DNA of 64,000 bases from Phenylobacterium sp. (GTDB taxonomy: Bacteria > Pseudomonadota > Alphaproteobacteria > Caulobacterales > Caulobacteraceae): NCBI RefSeq assembly GCF_004799515.1, contig NZ_SSMX01000021.1, positions 107,350 through 171,349 on the forward strand, given 5' to 3'. The translations under genes were made by a program, and so were the position numbers. The stretch's first letter is position 1. Every line of letters begins with the position of its first letter. Shown here in pieces: positions 17,036 to 25,229 of this stretch. Under the pieces are notes generated by a model that had not been told where the DNA came from, made no database searches, and was given only the letters and a program-made list of their open reading frames with translations.

Positions 17036-18841
17036 GTGAGCCAATTCGATCGCCGGAGCTTCCTGGCCACCGCGGGCGCGGCCGCCGTGGCCACCGGCGC
17101 GCGCGCCCAGCCGCCCGCCGGCGCGGAGGCGGAGCTCAACAAGGCCTTCGACGACTTCTTCAACCAGACCCTGGACGAAAGCCCGGAACAGGTCTCCTCG
17201 CTCGGTCTCGATAAAGGGCCGCGCGCGGCCGCCAAGTTCAAGCTGCACGACGAATCCCTGGCCGAGATCGACCGCCGCAAGCGCGAAACGTCCGCCAATC
17301 TCGCCCGGCTGCGCGGGATCGACCGCAAGGCGCTGACCGGCATGGCGGCGGTGAACTACGATTGCGTGCTCTACAACCTCGAAGCCGCCGAAGAGGGCGA
17401 CCGCCGCTTCGCCTATCCGACCGGCAACTCGCCCTATGTGCTGAGCCAGATCAGCGGCGCCTACCAGCGCATGCCGGACTTCCTGGACAGCCAGCACACC
17501 ATCGCCACAAAGGACGACTGCGAGGCCTACCTCGCCCGCCTCGGCGAATTCGCCCGGGTGATGGACCAGGAGTGCGACCGCGTCCGCCACGACGTGGGCC
17601 TGGGCGTCGTTCCGCCGGACTTCTGCATCGCCGGCGCGCTCAGCCAGATGAAGACCCTCCACGCGCCGGCGGCGACCTCGTCGCTGGTGCTGTCGCTGGT
17701 CCGGCGCGCGAAGGCCAAGGGGATCGAGGGCGACTGGGCCGGCCAGGCGACCCAGATCTATGAGCAGAAGGTGATCCCGGCGCTCGAGCGTCAGATGACG
17801 CTCTTGGAGACCCTCAAAGGCAAGGCCATCCACGACGCCGGCGTCTGGCGCCTGCCCGACGGCGAGGCCTTCTACGCCTTCGAGCTTAAGACCCGCACCA
17901 CCAGCGACACGACCCCGGCGCAGGTGCACAAGCTGGGCTTGGACGTCACCAAGGACCTGACCGCCCGCGCCGACGTCTTGTTCAAGAAACTGGGCATGAG
18001 CCATGGCACGGTCGCCCAGCGCTATGCGGCGCTCTACAAGGACCCGAAGTACCTCTATCCGAACACCGACGCGGGCAAGGCCAAGGAGGTCGCCGACCTC
18101 AACGCCCTGGTCCAGGCCATGCAGGCCCGGCTGCCGGAATATTTCGGGACCCTGCCCAAGACCCCGCTGGAGATCCGCCGCATCCCGAAGGAAACCGAGC
18201 AGGGGGCCTCGACCCACTATACCGGCGGCAGCCTGGATGGGACGCGGCCCGGGATCTACTGGATCAACCTGCGCGATACGGCCGAAGCGCCCTTCTGGGA
18301 CATGCCGACGACGACCTTCCACGAGGGCATCCCCGGCCACCACCTGCAGATCACCCTGCAGCGCCAGGCCGACCTGCCGCTGATTCGCAAGGCCGGCGGC
18401 TTCGGCGCCTACGCCGAGGGCTGGGCGCTCTATTCGGAGCAGCTGGCCCAGGAGATGGGCTTCTACAAGGACCACCCGGACTGGGAGCTGGGCTACATCC
18501 ACGACGCCCTGCTGCGCTCCGGGCGCCTGGTCACCGACACCGGCCTGCACGCCCTGAAATGGAGCCGGGAGCAGGCGAGCCAGGCGCTCGCCGACATCGA
18601 CGGCGACCCCATCTCGCTGGCCCAGCAGGAGATCGAGCGCTACTGCGTCACGCCGGGCCAGGCGTGCAGCTACATGGTGGGCAAGGTCTCGATCCTTAGG
18701 CTTCGCGACAAGGCCAAGGCCGCGTTGGGGCCGCGCTTCGACATCCATCAGTTCCACGACGCGGTGCTGCTCTCCGGCTCCATGCCGCTGACCGTGCTGG
18801 GGCATGTGGTCGACAGCTATATCGCCGCCCACAAGGCGTGA
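17036..18841 (+). CDS. DUF885 family metallopeptidase, Tat-exported (copy 2)
   Basis: A 601-residue paralogue closely matching copy 1 along its whole length; long stretches such as 'YLYPNTDAGKAKEVADLNAL' are identical. It starts with GTG at 17036 after a GGGGGGA ribosome site. 'QFDRRSFLATAGAAAVATG' is a twin-arginine signal. The zinc motif HEGIPGHH begins at His429. The N- and C-terminal parts are equally conserved between copies 1 and 2, consistent with a recent duplication followed by limited divergence. It presumably shares a transcript with copies 1 and 3. Confidence 0.9.
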   Translation: MSQFDRRSFLATAGAAAVATGARAQPPAGAEAELNKAFDDFFNQTLDESPEQVSSLGLDKGPRAAAKFKLHDESLAEIDRRKRETSANLARLRGIDRKALTGMAAVNYDCVLYNLEAAEEGDRRFAYPTGNSPYVLSQISGAYQRMPDFLDSQHTIATKDDCEAYLARLGEFARVMDQECDRVRHDVGLGVVPPDFCIAGALSQMKTLHAPAATSSLVLSLVRRAKAKGIEGDWAGQATQIYEQKVIPALERQMTLLETLKGKAIHDAGVWRLPDGEAFYAFELKTRTTSDTTPAQVHKLGLDVTKDLTARADVLFKKLGMSHGTVAQRYAALYKDPKYLYPNTDAGKAKEVADLNALVQAMQARLPEYFGTLPKTPLEIRRIPKETEQGASTHYTGGSLDGTRPGIYWINLRDTAEAPFWDMPTTTFHEGIPGHHLQITLQRQADLPLIRKAGGFGAYAEGWALYSEQLAQEMGFYKDHPDWELGYIHDALLRSGRLVTDTGLHALKWSREQASQALADIDGDPISLAQQEIERYCVTPGQACSYMVGKVSILRLRDKAKAALGPRFDIHQFHDAVLLSGSMPLTVLGHVVDSYIAAHKA

Positions 18842-18879
18842 TCCGAAGCCTCAAGATTATCTTTCGGGGAATTGATAAG

Positions 18880-20718
18880 ATGAACCAATTCGATCGCCGC
18901 AGCTTCCTGGCGACGACCGCCGGCGCGGCCCTGCTGACGGCGGCGCCGGCGCTCGCCCAGACGGGGGGCCAAGCCGGCTCAGAGGATGCGAAACTCCGCG
19001 CCATGCTCGACCGGATCTACGAGGCCCAGATCGACGAGAGCCCGCGCCGCGCCACCTCGCTCGGCCTCGACAAGGGCGCCCGCGCGGCCCTGAAGTCGCA
19101 GCTCGACGACAACTCGCTGGACGCCCGCGCCAAGCGCCTGGAGCGCACCCGCGCGCGGATGCAGCAGCTCCAGACCGTCGACCGGGTCAAGCTCTCGGCC
19201 GCCTCGAAGATCGACCTCGACGTGGTCCTCTACGGCCAGGAGCAGTCGGTCCGCAGCGCCGACAAATGGAAGTTCGGCGACACCGGCGGCAACTTCCGGC
19301 CCTACGTGATCAGCCAGCAGACGGGCGCCTATCAGGAGGTCCCGGACTTCCTCGACTCGTCGCACCGCGTCGCCGACGCCGATGACGCGGAGGCCTATCT
19401 CTCGCGCCTCTCCGCCTTCGCCCGGGTGATGGACCAGGACCTGGACCGCCAGCGCCACGACGTCGCCCTGGGCGCGATCCCCGCCGCCTTCATCTGCGAC
19501 CTCAGCGTCGGCCAGATGCGCGCGCTCCGCGACCAGCCGGCGGGCAAGACCATCCTGGTGACCTCGATCGTCAAGAAGGCCAAGACCGCCAACCTCGACG
19601 GCGACTGGGAAGGCCGCGCCAGCAAGATCGTCGAGGCCGAGGTCTTCCCGGCGCTGGATCGCCAGATCGCCGCCATGACCGCCCTGAAGGCCAAGGCCCA
19701 GCCCAACGCCGGCGCCTGGGCCTTGCCCAACGGCGACGCCTACTACGCCGACGCGGTGAAGGCCTCGACCACCACCGACTACACACCGGAGCAGGTCCAC
19801 CAACTGGGCCGCGACCAGGTCGCCGAGATCGGCGGCCGGCTGGACGCCATCCTGAAGAAGCAGGGGCTGACCCAGGGCACGGTCGGCGTGCGCCTCGTGG
19901 CCCTGAACAACCGTCCCGATCAGGTGTTCGCCAATACCGACGAGGGCCGGGCCGAGATCCTGAAGCTGCTGAACGACCACATCGTCGAGGTCTACAAGCT
20001 GCTGCCCAACGACTTCCGGACCCTGCCTAAGGCCAAGGTCGAGGTGCGCCGGGTGCCGGTGTTCATCCAGGACGGCGCCGCCAACGGCTACTACAACGGC
20101 GCCGCGCCGGACGGATCGCGCCCGGCGGTGTTCAACATCAACCTGAAGGAGGTCTCCGACTGGCCGCGCTACAATCTCTGGACGCTGGCGCACCACGAGA
20201 CGATCCCTGGCCACCACCTGCAGATCGCGCTGTCTCAGGAATCCACCCAGATGCCGAAGATCCGGCGCAACGGCGGCGGCTACTCGGCCTTCGTGGAGGG
20301 CTGGGCGCTCTACGCCGAGCAGCTCGCGCAGGAGATGGGCGCCAACGACTTCGACCCGCTGGGCGAAGCCGGCTACCTGCAGTCGCTGCTGTTCCGCGCC
20401 GCGCGCCTGGTCACCGACACGGGCATCCATTCCAAGCGCTGGACCCGCGAGCAGGCGACCCAGTACATGGTCGACACCATCGGCAACACCAAGACCCGCG
20501 CCCAGCGCGAGGTGGAGCGCTATTTCGCCGGGCCCGGCCAGGCCAACAGCTACAAGGTCGGCCACACGGTCTGGATGAAGGTGCGCGACGAGGCCAAGGC
20601 CAAGCTGGGGCCGAAGTTCGACCTCAAGGCCTACCACGACGCGGTGCTGCTCTCCGGCGCCATGCCGCTGACGGTGCTGCAGCGCCACGTCTCGGAGTGG
20701 ATCGCGACCCAGGCCTGA
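18880..20718 (+). CDS. DUF885 family metallopeptidase, Tat-exported (copy 3, divergent)
   Basis: The third member has 612 residues and is clearly more divergent. The ATG at 18880 follows CGGGGAA at good spacing; an upstream GTG overlapping the previous stop would add 14 residues in front of the twin-arginine signal 'QFDRRSFLATTAGAALL' and is not preferred. The zinc motif reads HETIPGHH from His439, and 'FVEGWALYAEQLAQEMG' is kept. The central lid region ('SSHRVADADDAEAYLSRL') differs from copies 1 and 2, so substrate preference may differ. It ends three bases before the convergent LytTR gene. Confidence 0.9.
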   Translation: MNQFDRRSFLATTAGAALLTAAPALAQTGGQAGSEDAKLRAMLDRIYEAQIDESPRRATSLGLDKGARAALKSQLDDNSLDARAKRLERTRARMQQLQTVDRVKLSAASKIDLDVVLYGQEQSVRSADKWKFGDTGGNFRPYVISQQTGAYQEVPDFLDSSHRVADADDAEAYLSRLSAFARVMDQDLDRQRHDVALGAIPAAFICDLSVGQMRALRDQPAGKTILVTSIVKKAKTANLDGDWEGRASKIVEAEVFPALDRQIAAMTALKAKAQPNAGAWALPNGDAYYADAVKASTTTDYTPEQVHQLGRDQVAEIGGRLDAILKKQGLTQGTVGVRLVALNNRPDQVFANTDEGRAEILKLLNDHIVEVYKLLPNDFRTLPKAKVEVRRVPVFIQDGAANGYYNGAAPDGSRPAVFNINLKEVSDWPRYNLWTLAHHETIPGHHLQIALSQESTQMPKIRRNGGGYSAFVEGWALYAEQLAQEMGANDFDPLGEAGYLQSLLFRAARLVTDTGIHSKRWTREQATQYMVDTIGNTKTRAQREVERYFAGPGQANSYKVGHTVWMKVRDEAKAKLGPKFDLKAYHDAVLLSGAMPLTVLQRHVSEWIATQA

Positions 20719-20721
20719 GGA

Positions 20722-21477
20722 TCAGAACCAGCCGGCGGCCTTCAGCCTGGCGGCGTAGGTGCGGCTGACCGGGGCGACGAGGCCGCCGGCCAGCTGCAGT
20801 TCGCCGCGGCCACGCCGCCAGCGCACCCCCTCGATCGCCCCCGCCGCCGCCCACCAGGAGCGGTGGACCTGGAAGCCGGCGACGCCCGCCAGGTCGCTGA
20901 GCGCGTCGGCGAAACGGGCGCTGACCAGCTCCGAGCCGGCGTCGGTGTGGACGCGCAGGTAGTGGTCCTCGGCCTCCACGGCGATCAGGCGCGCCTCGCG
21001 CCGGCGCGCCGAGAGCCGCTGGCGGAACTGGGCGTCGCTGGCGGGTTCCACGGGCGGGGCGGACGCCGCCGAGGCCGACGCCCGCTGGGCGATCAGCTGG
21101 CGCACGGCCATCACCGCGGCGCTGATGATGAACACCTGCCAGACCAGGCTGAGGACGCTCTTGAGCGGCGAGGGGCCGAACGCCCAGCCCGAGGCGAACC
21201 ACACCAGCACGCAGACGCCCGGCGTCATCACCACCGAGCTGAACGCCCACCGCAGCCAGGGGTTGGCGAAACGCCGGCCGCCCAGCTCGTCCACGGCGAT
21301 GCCGATCACCCCGCCACCGACGATCACGCCCGGCCAGTAGAGGAAGCGGACGAACGGGTTGGAGGTGATCGTGCCGAACGGGCCGAGCGCGCCCAGGAAC
21401 AGGCCCATGGCGGTCAGCAGGACCGCGTCCCGGGCAAGCGCCTTGCGGTCGCCGAAGGCTGGAATCGGTGGCGTCAC
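20722..21477 (-). CDS. LytTR-domain transcriptional regulator with membrane-spanning N terminus
   Basis: A 251-residue protein read from GTG at 21477. Residues about 15-125 contain four hydrophobic segments ('AVLLTAMGLFLGALGPFG', 'WPGVIVGGGVIGIAVDEL' and others). A short Ala/Pro linker precedes a C-terminal LytTR DNA-binding domain ('RLIAVEAEDHYLRVHT', 'FQVHRSWWAAAGAIEGV', 'LVAPVSRTYAARLKAAGW'). Membrane-anchored LytTR regulators are common in this order. The start is uncertain because the reading frame stays open upstream and no clear Shine-Dalgarno is seen. It is divergent from a DUF2306 membrane protein gene, which it may control. Confidence 0.8.
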   Translation of the reverse strand: MTPPIPAFGDRKALARDAVLLTAMGLFLGALGPFGTITSNPFVRFLYWPGVIVGGGVIGIAVDELGGRRFANPWLRWAFSSVVMTPGVCVLVWFASGWAFGPSPLKSVLSLVWQVFIISAAVMAVRQLIAQRASASAASAPPVEPASDAQFRQRLSARRREARLIAVEAEDHYLRVHTDAGSELVSARFADALSDLAGVAGFQVHRSWWAAAGAIEGVRWRRGRGELQLAGGLVAPVSRTYAARLKAAGWF

Positions 21478-21663
21478 GCCGCGATCTTGCCACGGGCCGC
21501 GCCTGCGCGCGCCGTCCCCGTTCGCGCAGAAACGGCGCCGTTCGCGCGGCGCGGGCGCGGCTGGCGGCGCGCTTCGCGCAAGGATCGCACGGTTCGCGAC
21601 AGCGCCTCTCCCGCGCCGCCGAGGACTGTGCGAAAGCCGCCGCCGAACCTTCGGAGGTCTGCC

Positions 21664-22293
21664 GTGAATCCCTATGTTTCCAGAAGCTTGTGGGCGCTTG
21701 GCGCGGTCTCCAGCGCCATGATCGCGCTGGTCTCCTACCGCTATCTCCTGCCCAGCCTGTCCATGCCGACCAACATCGCGGCCAACCTGATGGTCCGGCC
21801 GTGGATCTATGTCCACGCGGGCCTGGCGGCCACGGCGCTCCTGACCGGGCCCTGGCAGTTCCTGCCGCGGCTGCGCGCCAGGCATCCGCGCCTGCACCGC
21901 TGGGTCGGCCGCGTCTACATCTTCTGCTGCGTGTTCGGCGGCAGCGCGGGCCTGCTGCTTGCGGCGGGGGCGAGCGCCGGGCCGGTCGCCCGCGCCGGCT
22001 TCGGCCTCCTGGCGGTGGTCTGGCTTCTGGTCAACGGCCAGGGCCTGCGCCTGGCGATGATCGGCCGCTACGCCGAGCACCGCCAGTGGATGATCCGCTC
22101 CTTCGCGCTGACCTTCGGGGCGGTGCTGCTGCGGGTCTACATCCCGATCTCGCAGATGATGCACATCGACTTCATGACCGCCTACCGCGCCATCTCCTGG
22201 TTGGCCTGGGTCCCGAACCTGATCGTGGCCGAACTCTATCTGCGCCAGCCGCGTTGGCGTAAACCCCTGGCCACGGCGGCCGCCCGGGGCTGA
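21664..22293 (+). CDS. DUF2306 domain membrane protein
   Basis: A 209-residue integral membrane protein starting with GTG at 21664, with CGGAGG eight bases upstream. About six hydrophobic segments are visible. The stretches 'WIYVHAGLAATALLTGPWQF', 'HPRLHRWVGRVYIF' and 'YAEHRQWMIRSFALTFGAV' carry the conserved His and Arg residues of DUF2306, a family resembling haem- or quinone-associated membrane proteins, though its function is not established. It is divergent from the LytTR gene (186 bases between starts), a pairing that suggests regulation of this membrane protein by LytTR. Confidence 0.85.
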   Translation: MNPYVSRSLWALGAVSSAMIALVSYRYLLPSLSMPTNIAANLMVRPWIYVHAGLAATALLTGPWQFLPRLRARHPRLHRWVGRVYIFCCVFGGSAGLLLAAGASAGPVARAGFGLLAVVWLLVNGQGLRLAMIGRYAEHRQWMIRSFALTFGAVLLRVYIPISQMMHIDFMTAYRAISWLAWVPNLIVAELYLRQPRWRKPLATAAARG

Positions 22294-22302
22294 TCGCGCT
22301 TG

Positions 22303-22320
22303 CTGACATCATGTTGTCAG
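22303..22320 (+). promoter_or_regulatory. Near-perfect palindrome upstream of the glutathione S-transferase gene
   Basis: CTGACATCATGTTGTCAG is symmetric at 16 of 18 positions and begins nine bases after the end of the DUF2306 gene, 63 bases before the GST start. Such a site is a likely operator. Its reverse complement contains TGACAACAT, which recurs in the LysR/emrA control region at 24001-24009. Confidence 0.45.
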
Positions 22321-22383
22321 TATGGCGGGGCCAAAGTGGCGGCGAAGGAGGCCGAGGGCCTCAGGCAAAAGGGACTTCAAGCC

Positions 22384-23022
22384 ATGTCCAAGGACCTGAT
22401 CTTCTACACCAACCCCATGTCGCGGGGCCGCATCGTCCGCTGGATGCTGGAAGAGATCGGCCAGCCGTACGAGACGGTGATCCTCGACTACGCCTCGACG
22501 CTGAAGGGGGCCGAGTACCTGGCGATCAACCCCATGGGCAAGATCCCGGCGATCAAGCACGGCGACACCGTGGTCACCGAGGGCGCGGCGATCTGCGCCT
22601 ACCTGGCCGACGTCTTCCCTGAAGCCGACCTGGCCCCGCCGGCGGCCGAGCGTGGGGCCTACTATCGCTGGCTATTCTTCGGCGCGGGTCCGGTGGAGGC
22701 CGCGGTGACCGCCCGCAGCCTGGGCTTCGAGCCCAAGCCGGAGCAGAAGCGCTCGGCCGGCTTCGGCGACCTCGCCGACACCCTGAACGCGCTGGAGACG
22801 GCCGTGAAGGACTGCGAGTTCATCGCCGGCGGCAAGTTCAGCGCCGCGGACGTCTACACCGGCTCACAGATCGGCTGGGGCATGATGTTTGGGGGAATCG
22901 ACAAGCGCCCGGCCTTCACCGCCTATTGGGACCGCATATCCGAGCGCCCGGCGGCCATCCGCGCCCGGGAGATCGACGACGCCCTGATCGCCGCCGCCCA
23001 GGCCCAGCCGCAATCGGCCTAG
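22384..23022 (+). CDS. Glutathione S-transferase family protein
   Basis: A 212-residue cytosolic GST. The N-terminal thioredoxin-like domain contains 'YTNPMSRGRIVRWMLEEIG', the cis-Pro region 'NPMGKIPAIKHGD' and 'TEGAAICAYLAD', which bind glutathione; the Ser in 'PMSRGR' is in the usual catalytic position for beta/theta-like enzymes. The C-terminal helical domain includes 'FSAADVYTGSQIGWGM'. It likely conjugates or reduces electrophilic compounds. The gene has its own upstream palindrome and converges with the LysR gene, sharing the two stop codons in overlapping bases (23019-23022). Confidence 0.92.
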   Translation: MSKDLIFYTNPMSRGRIVRWMLEEIGQPYETVILDYASTLKGAEYLAINPMGKIPAIKHGDTVVTEGAAICAYLADVFPEADLAPPAAERGAYYRWLFFGAGPVEAAVTARSLGFEPKPEQKRSAGFGDLADTLNALETAVKDCEFIAGGKFSAADVYTGSQIGWGMMFGGIDKRPAFTAYWDRISERPAAIRAREIDDALIAAAQAQPQSA

Positions 23023-23969
23023 AGGCCGGCGGCGACGCTCCGGATCAGGTCGCGCATCCAGGCGATGGCCGGCTCGGCCAGGCGTTCGCGCAGGTAGAGC
23101 AGGCTGACGTCCACCGTCGGGCTCTCGTAGGGCGGGTCGATCAGCTGCACCCGTCCGCCCTGGGCGGAGATCAGGGCGAGCCGGCGCGGGATCAGGGTCG
23201 CCATGTCCGTGCGGCTGGCCACCGCCAGTGCGGTGTAGGTGTCGGGGACGGAGACGCCCACCTGGCGGGTCAGGCCGCGTCCGGCCATCGCCGCCTCGAA
23301 GGCGCCGGCGTCCTCCCAGCTGGCCCGGCTGACGAAGGCGCGGCGCTCGCCGCCGTCCTCGACCAGGCCGGGCAGGGAGCGGGCGATCACCACGTGCGGC
23401 ACGCTGACCAGGGTCTCCAGGCCAATTTCGCCGCCCTGGAAGGCGGGATGGCCGTTGCGGACCACCCAGACCAGTTCCTCGGTCAGCAGGGTTTCGCGGG
23501 CGAACCGCTCCGGCGCGGTGATGACGCTGCCGACCATGAAGTCGACGCGCCGGGCATCCGTGCGCTCCAGGACGTCGTTGGCCAGCTCGGCGATCAGCAG
23601 CTCGCAGCGCGGCGCGGCCTGCGCCAGCCGCCCGGCCAGCGCCGGCGCCAGCACCGCGCTGGCGTAGGCGCCGGCCACCACCGCGAAGCGCCGCTCGCTG
23701 GTCGCCGGATCGAAGTCGGAGGGCGCCAGCGCGGCCTGCAGCTGGTTCAGGGCGGCATGCACCTGCGGCCCCATCTCCGCGGCCCGCGGCGTCGGCTGCA
23801 TGCCGGCTGGGCCCCGCACGAACAGCTCGTCGCTCAGCATATAGCGCAGGCGGTTCAGCGCGTGGCTGACGGCGGATTGGGTGAGGCCCAGGCGCGCGCC
23901 GGCGCGGGTGACGCTCCTTTCCTCAAGCAGGACGTCGAAGACTCGCAGCAGATTAAGGTCAGGGTTCAT
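23019..23969 (-). CDS. LysR family transcriptional regulator
   Basis: A 316-residue regulator. The N-terminal winged helix-turn-helix is plain in 'LLRVFDVLLEERSVTRAGARLGLTQSAVSHALNRLR', of which 'LGLTQSAVSHALNRLR' is the recognition region. The rest is a periplasmic-binding-like effector domain ('VISPERF'-like 'VITAPERFARETLLTEELVWV'). It is transcribed divergently from the EmrA-EmrB-NodT operon and converges with the GST gene, so it probably controls the efflux operon and perhaps the GST; the effector is unknown. Its subgroup resembles NodD-like regulators with 'ELFVRGPAGMQPTPRA'. Confidence 0.93.
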   Translation of the reverse strand: MNPDLNLLRVFDVLLEERSVTRAGARLGLTQSAVSHALNRLRYMLSDELFVRGPAGMQPTPRAAEMGPQVHAALNQLQAALAPSDFDPATSERRFAVVAGAYASAVLAPALAGRLAQAAPRCELLIAELANDVLERTDARRVDFMVGSVITAPERFARETLLTEELVWVVRNGHPAFQGGEIGLETLVSVPHVVIARSLPGLVEDGGERRAFVSRASWEDAGAFEAAMAGRGLTRQVGVSVPDTYTALAVASRTDMATLIPRRLALISAQGGRVQLIDPPYESPTVDVSLLYLRERLAEPAIAWMRDLIRSVAAGL

Positions 23970-23993
23970 ATTGCACTATGAGGCGGGTTCATT

Positions 23994-24008
23994 TGTTGCG
24001 TGACAACA
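23994..24008. promoter_or_regulatory. Candidate LysR operator between lysR and emrA genes
   Basis: TGTTG-CGTGA-CAACA is a perfect 5-bp inverted repeat with a 5-base spacer, 25 bases upstream of the LysR start. It continues into TGACAACAT (24001-24009), the same nonamer found in the palindrome before the GST gene. Position in the divergent intergenic region fits an autoregulatory LysR site, though the classical T-N11-A spacing is not exactly met. Confidence 0.45.
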
Positions 24009-24141
24009 TATCATTGGAATCATCGACGCGCGGGTCCTATTCCAGGGACCGACGGGAACGCAGGCGCGGTCGAGGGAGACCAGCGCCCGCTATCCCTTTG
24101 CGCCGTGGTCGCGCCTATTCTTTTGAGCGAAAGGGGCTCGC

Positions 24142-25218
24142 GTGAGCGATCCTGAAGTCATCCCGCTGCGCGGCAACGCCGACGTCGACACCAGGGCGAA
24201 GCCCAGCTTCATGCAGCGCATGCGCTGGCCGCTGATCATCGGCGGCCCGCTGTTGATCGCCCTTGTGGTGGCCTATTTCATCATCACTGGCGGCAAGACC
24301 CAGACCACCGACGACGCCTATGTGCAGATCGCCAAGGCGCCGGTGGCCCCCTCGGTCGCCGGGCGGGTGACCGATGTCTACGTCCACGAGAACCAGTACG
24401 TGAAGCGCGGCCAGGTGCTGTTCCAGCTCGACATGCGCGACATGCAGGCCACCGCCGAGGCCGCCCAGGCCAACGTGGCCAACGCCGCCCAGCAGGTGGG
24501 CGCGCTCCGCGCCAGCTACCAGCAGGAAATGGCCATGGTGCAGGCCGCCAAGGACCAGCTCGCCTACGCCACCACCGAGGCGGCGCGGGCCAAGAACCTC
24601 GCCAACGTCGGGGTCAATTCACAGATGCAGGTTGACCAGGCGGCCCACGCCGTCCTGGCCGCGCGTCAGCAACTGGCCAGCGCCCAGCAGGCGGCGGCCC
24701 AGGTGCTGGCCAACCTCGGCGGCAAGCCGGACCTGACGGCCAGCGCAGCGCCCGCAGTGATGCAGGCCCAGGCCCAGCTCGACCGCGCCAAGCTGAACGT
24801 CTCCTACGGCGCGGTGGTCGCGCCCGCCGACGGCATCGTCACCCGCGTCGACCAGATGCCGGTGGGCACCTACCTCAACGCCTCGCAGACCGGCTTCTGG
24901 CTGCTCTCGGGCGAGCCCTGGATCGACGCCAACTTCAAGGAAGACCAGCTCGCCCACATGAAGATCGGCCAGCCGGTCACGATCAAGATCGACGCCTATT
25001 CCGGCGAGCTGAAGGGCCACGTGGCCAGCTTCTCGCCCGGCACCGGCCAGGCCTTCTCGGCCCTGCCGGCGCAGAACGCCACCGGCAACTGGGTGAAGGT
25101 CGTCCAGCGCCTGCCGGTGCGCATCGCCTTCGACAAGACGCCGCCGGACATGGCGGGCCGCGCCGGTCTCTCCGCCAAGGTCACCGTCGACGTCCGCGCG
25201 CCCGGCCAAGCCCGCTAA
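24142..25218 (+). CDS. emrA: HlyD/EmrA-type membrane fusion protein
   Basis: Periplasmic adaptor of a tripartite efflux pump, 358 residues, starting at GTG (24142) after AAAGGGG. One membrane helix (about residues 32-52, 'LIIGGPLLIALVVAYFIITG') anchors it. It is followed by the barrel-sandwich motif 'TTDDAYVQIAKAPVAPSVAG' and 'VKRGQVLFQLD', a coiled-coil hairpin rich in Ala, Gln and Glu (about 95-205), and the closing 'VVAPADGIVTRVDQMPVG'. The emrB-like transporter begins 11 bases downstream. Exported compounds are likely hydrophobic toxic molecules; specificity is not visible. Confidence 0.9.
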   Translation: MSDPEVIPLRGNADVDTRAKPSFMQRMRWPLIIGGPLLIALVVAYFIITGGKTQTTDDAYVQIAKAPVAPSVAGRVTDVYVHENQYVKRGQVLFQLDMRDMQATAEAAQANVANAAQQVGALRASYQQEMAMVQAAKDQLAYATTEAARAKNLANVGVNSQMQVDQAAHAVLAARQQLASAQQAAAQVLANLGGKPDLTASAAPAVMQAQAQLDRAKLNVSYGAVVAPADGIVTRVDQMPVGTYLNASQTGFWLLSGEPWIDANFKEDQLAHMKIGQPVTIKIDAYSGELKGHVASFSPGTGQAFSALPAQNATGNWVKVVQRLPVRIAFDKTPPDMAGRAGLSAKVTVDVRAPGQAR

Positions 25219-25229
25219 AGGCGTCAGCC

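Noticed and set aside
15190..20718. Whether the tandem repeats could be a CRISPR or other short-repeat array
   Set aside because: The repeats are full-length paralogous genes; no short, regularly spaced direct repeats occur in the window.
20863..21663. Upstream part of the plus-strand frame containing the DUF2306 protein
   Set aside because: It runs antisense to the LytTR gene; the CGGAGG-preceded GTG at 21664 and the hydrophobic start fit the gene better.
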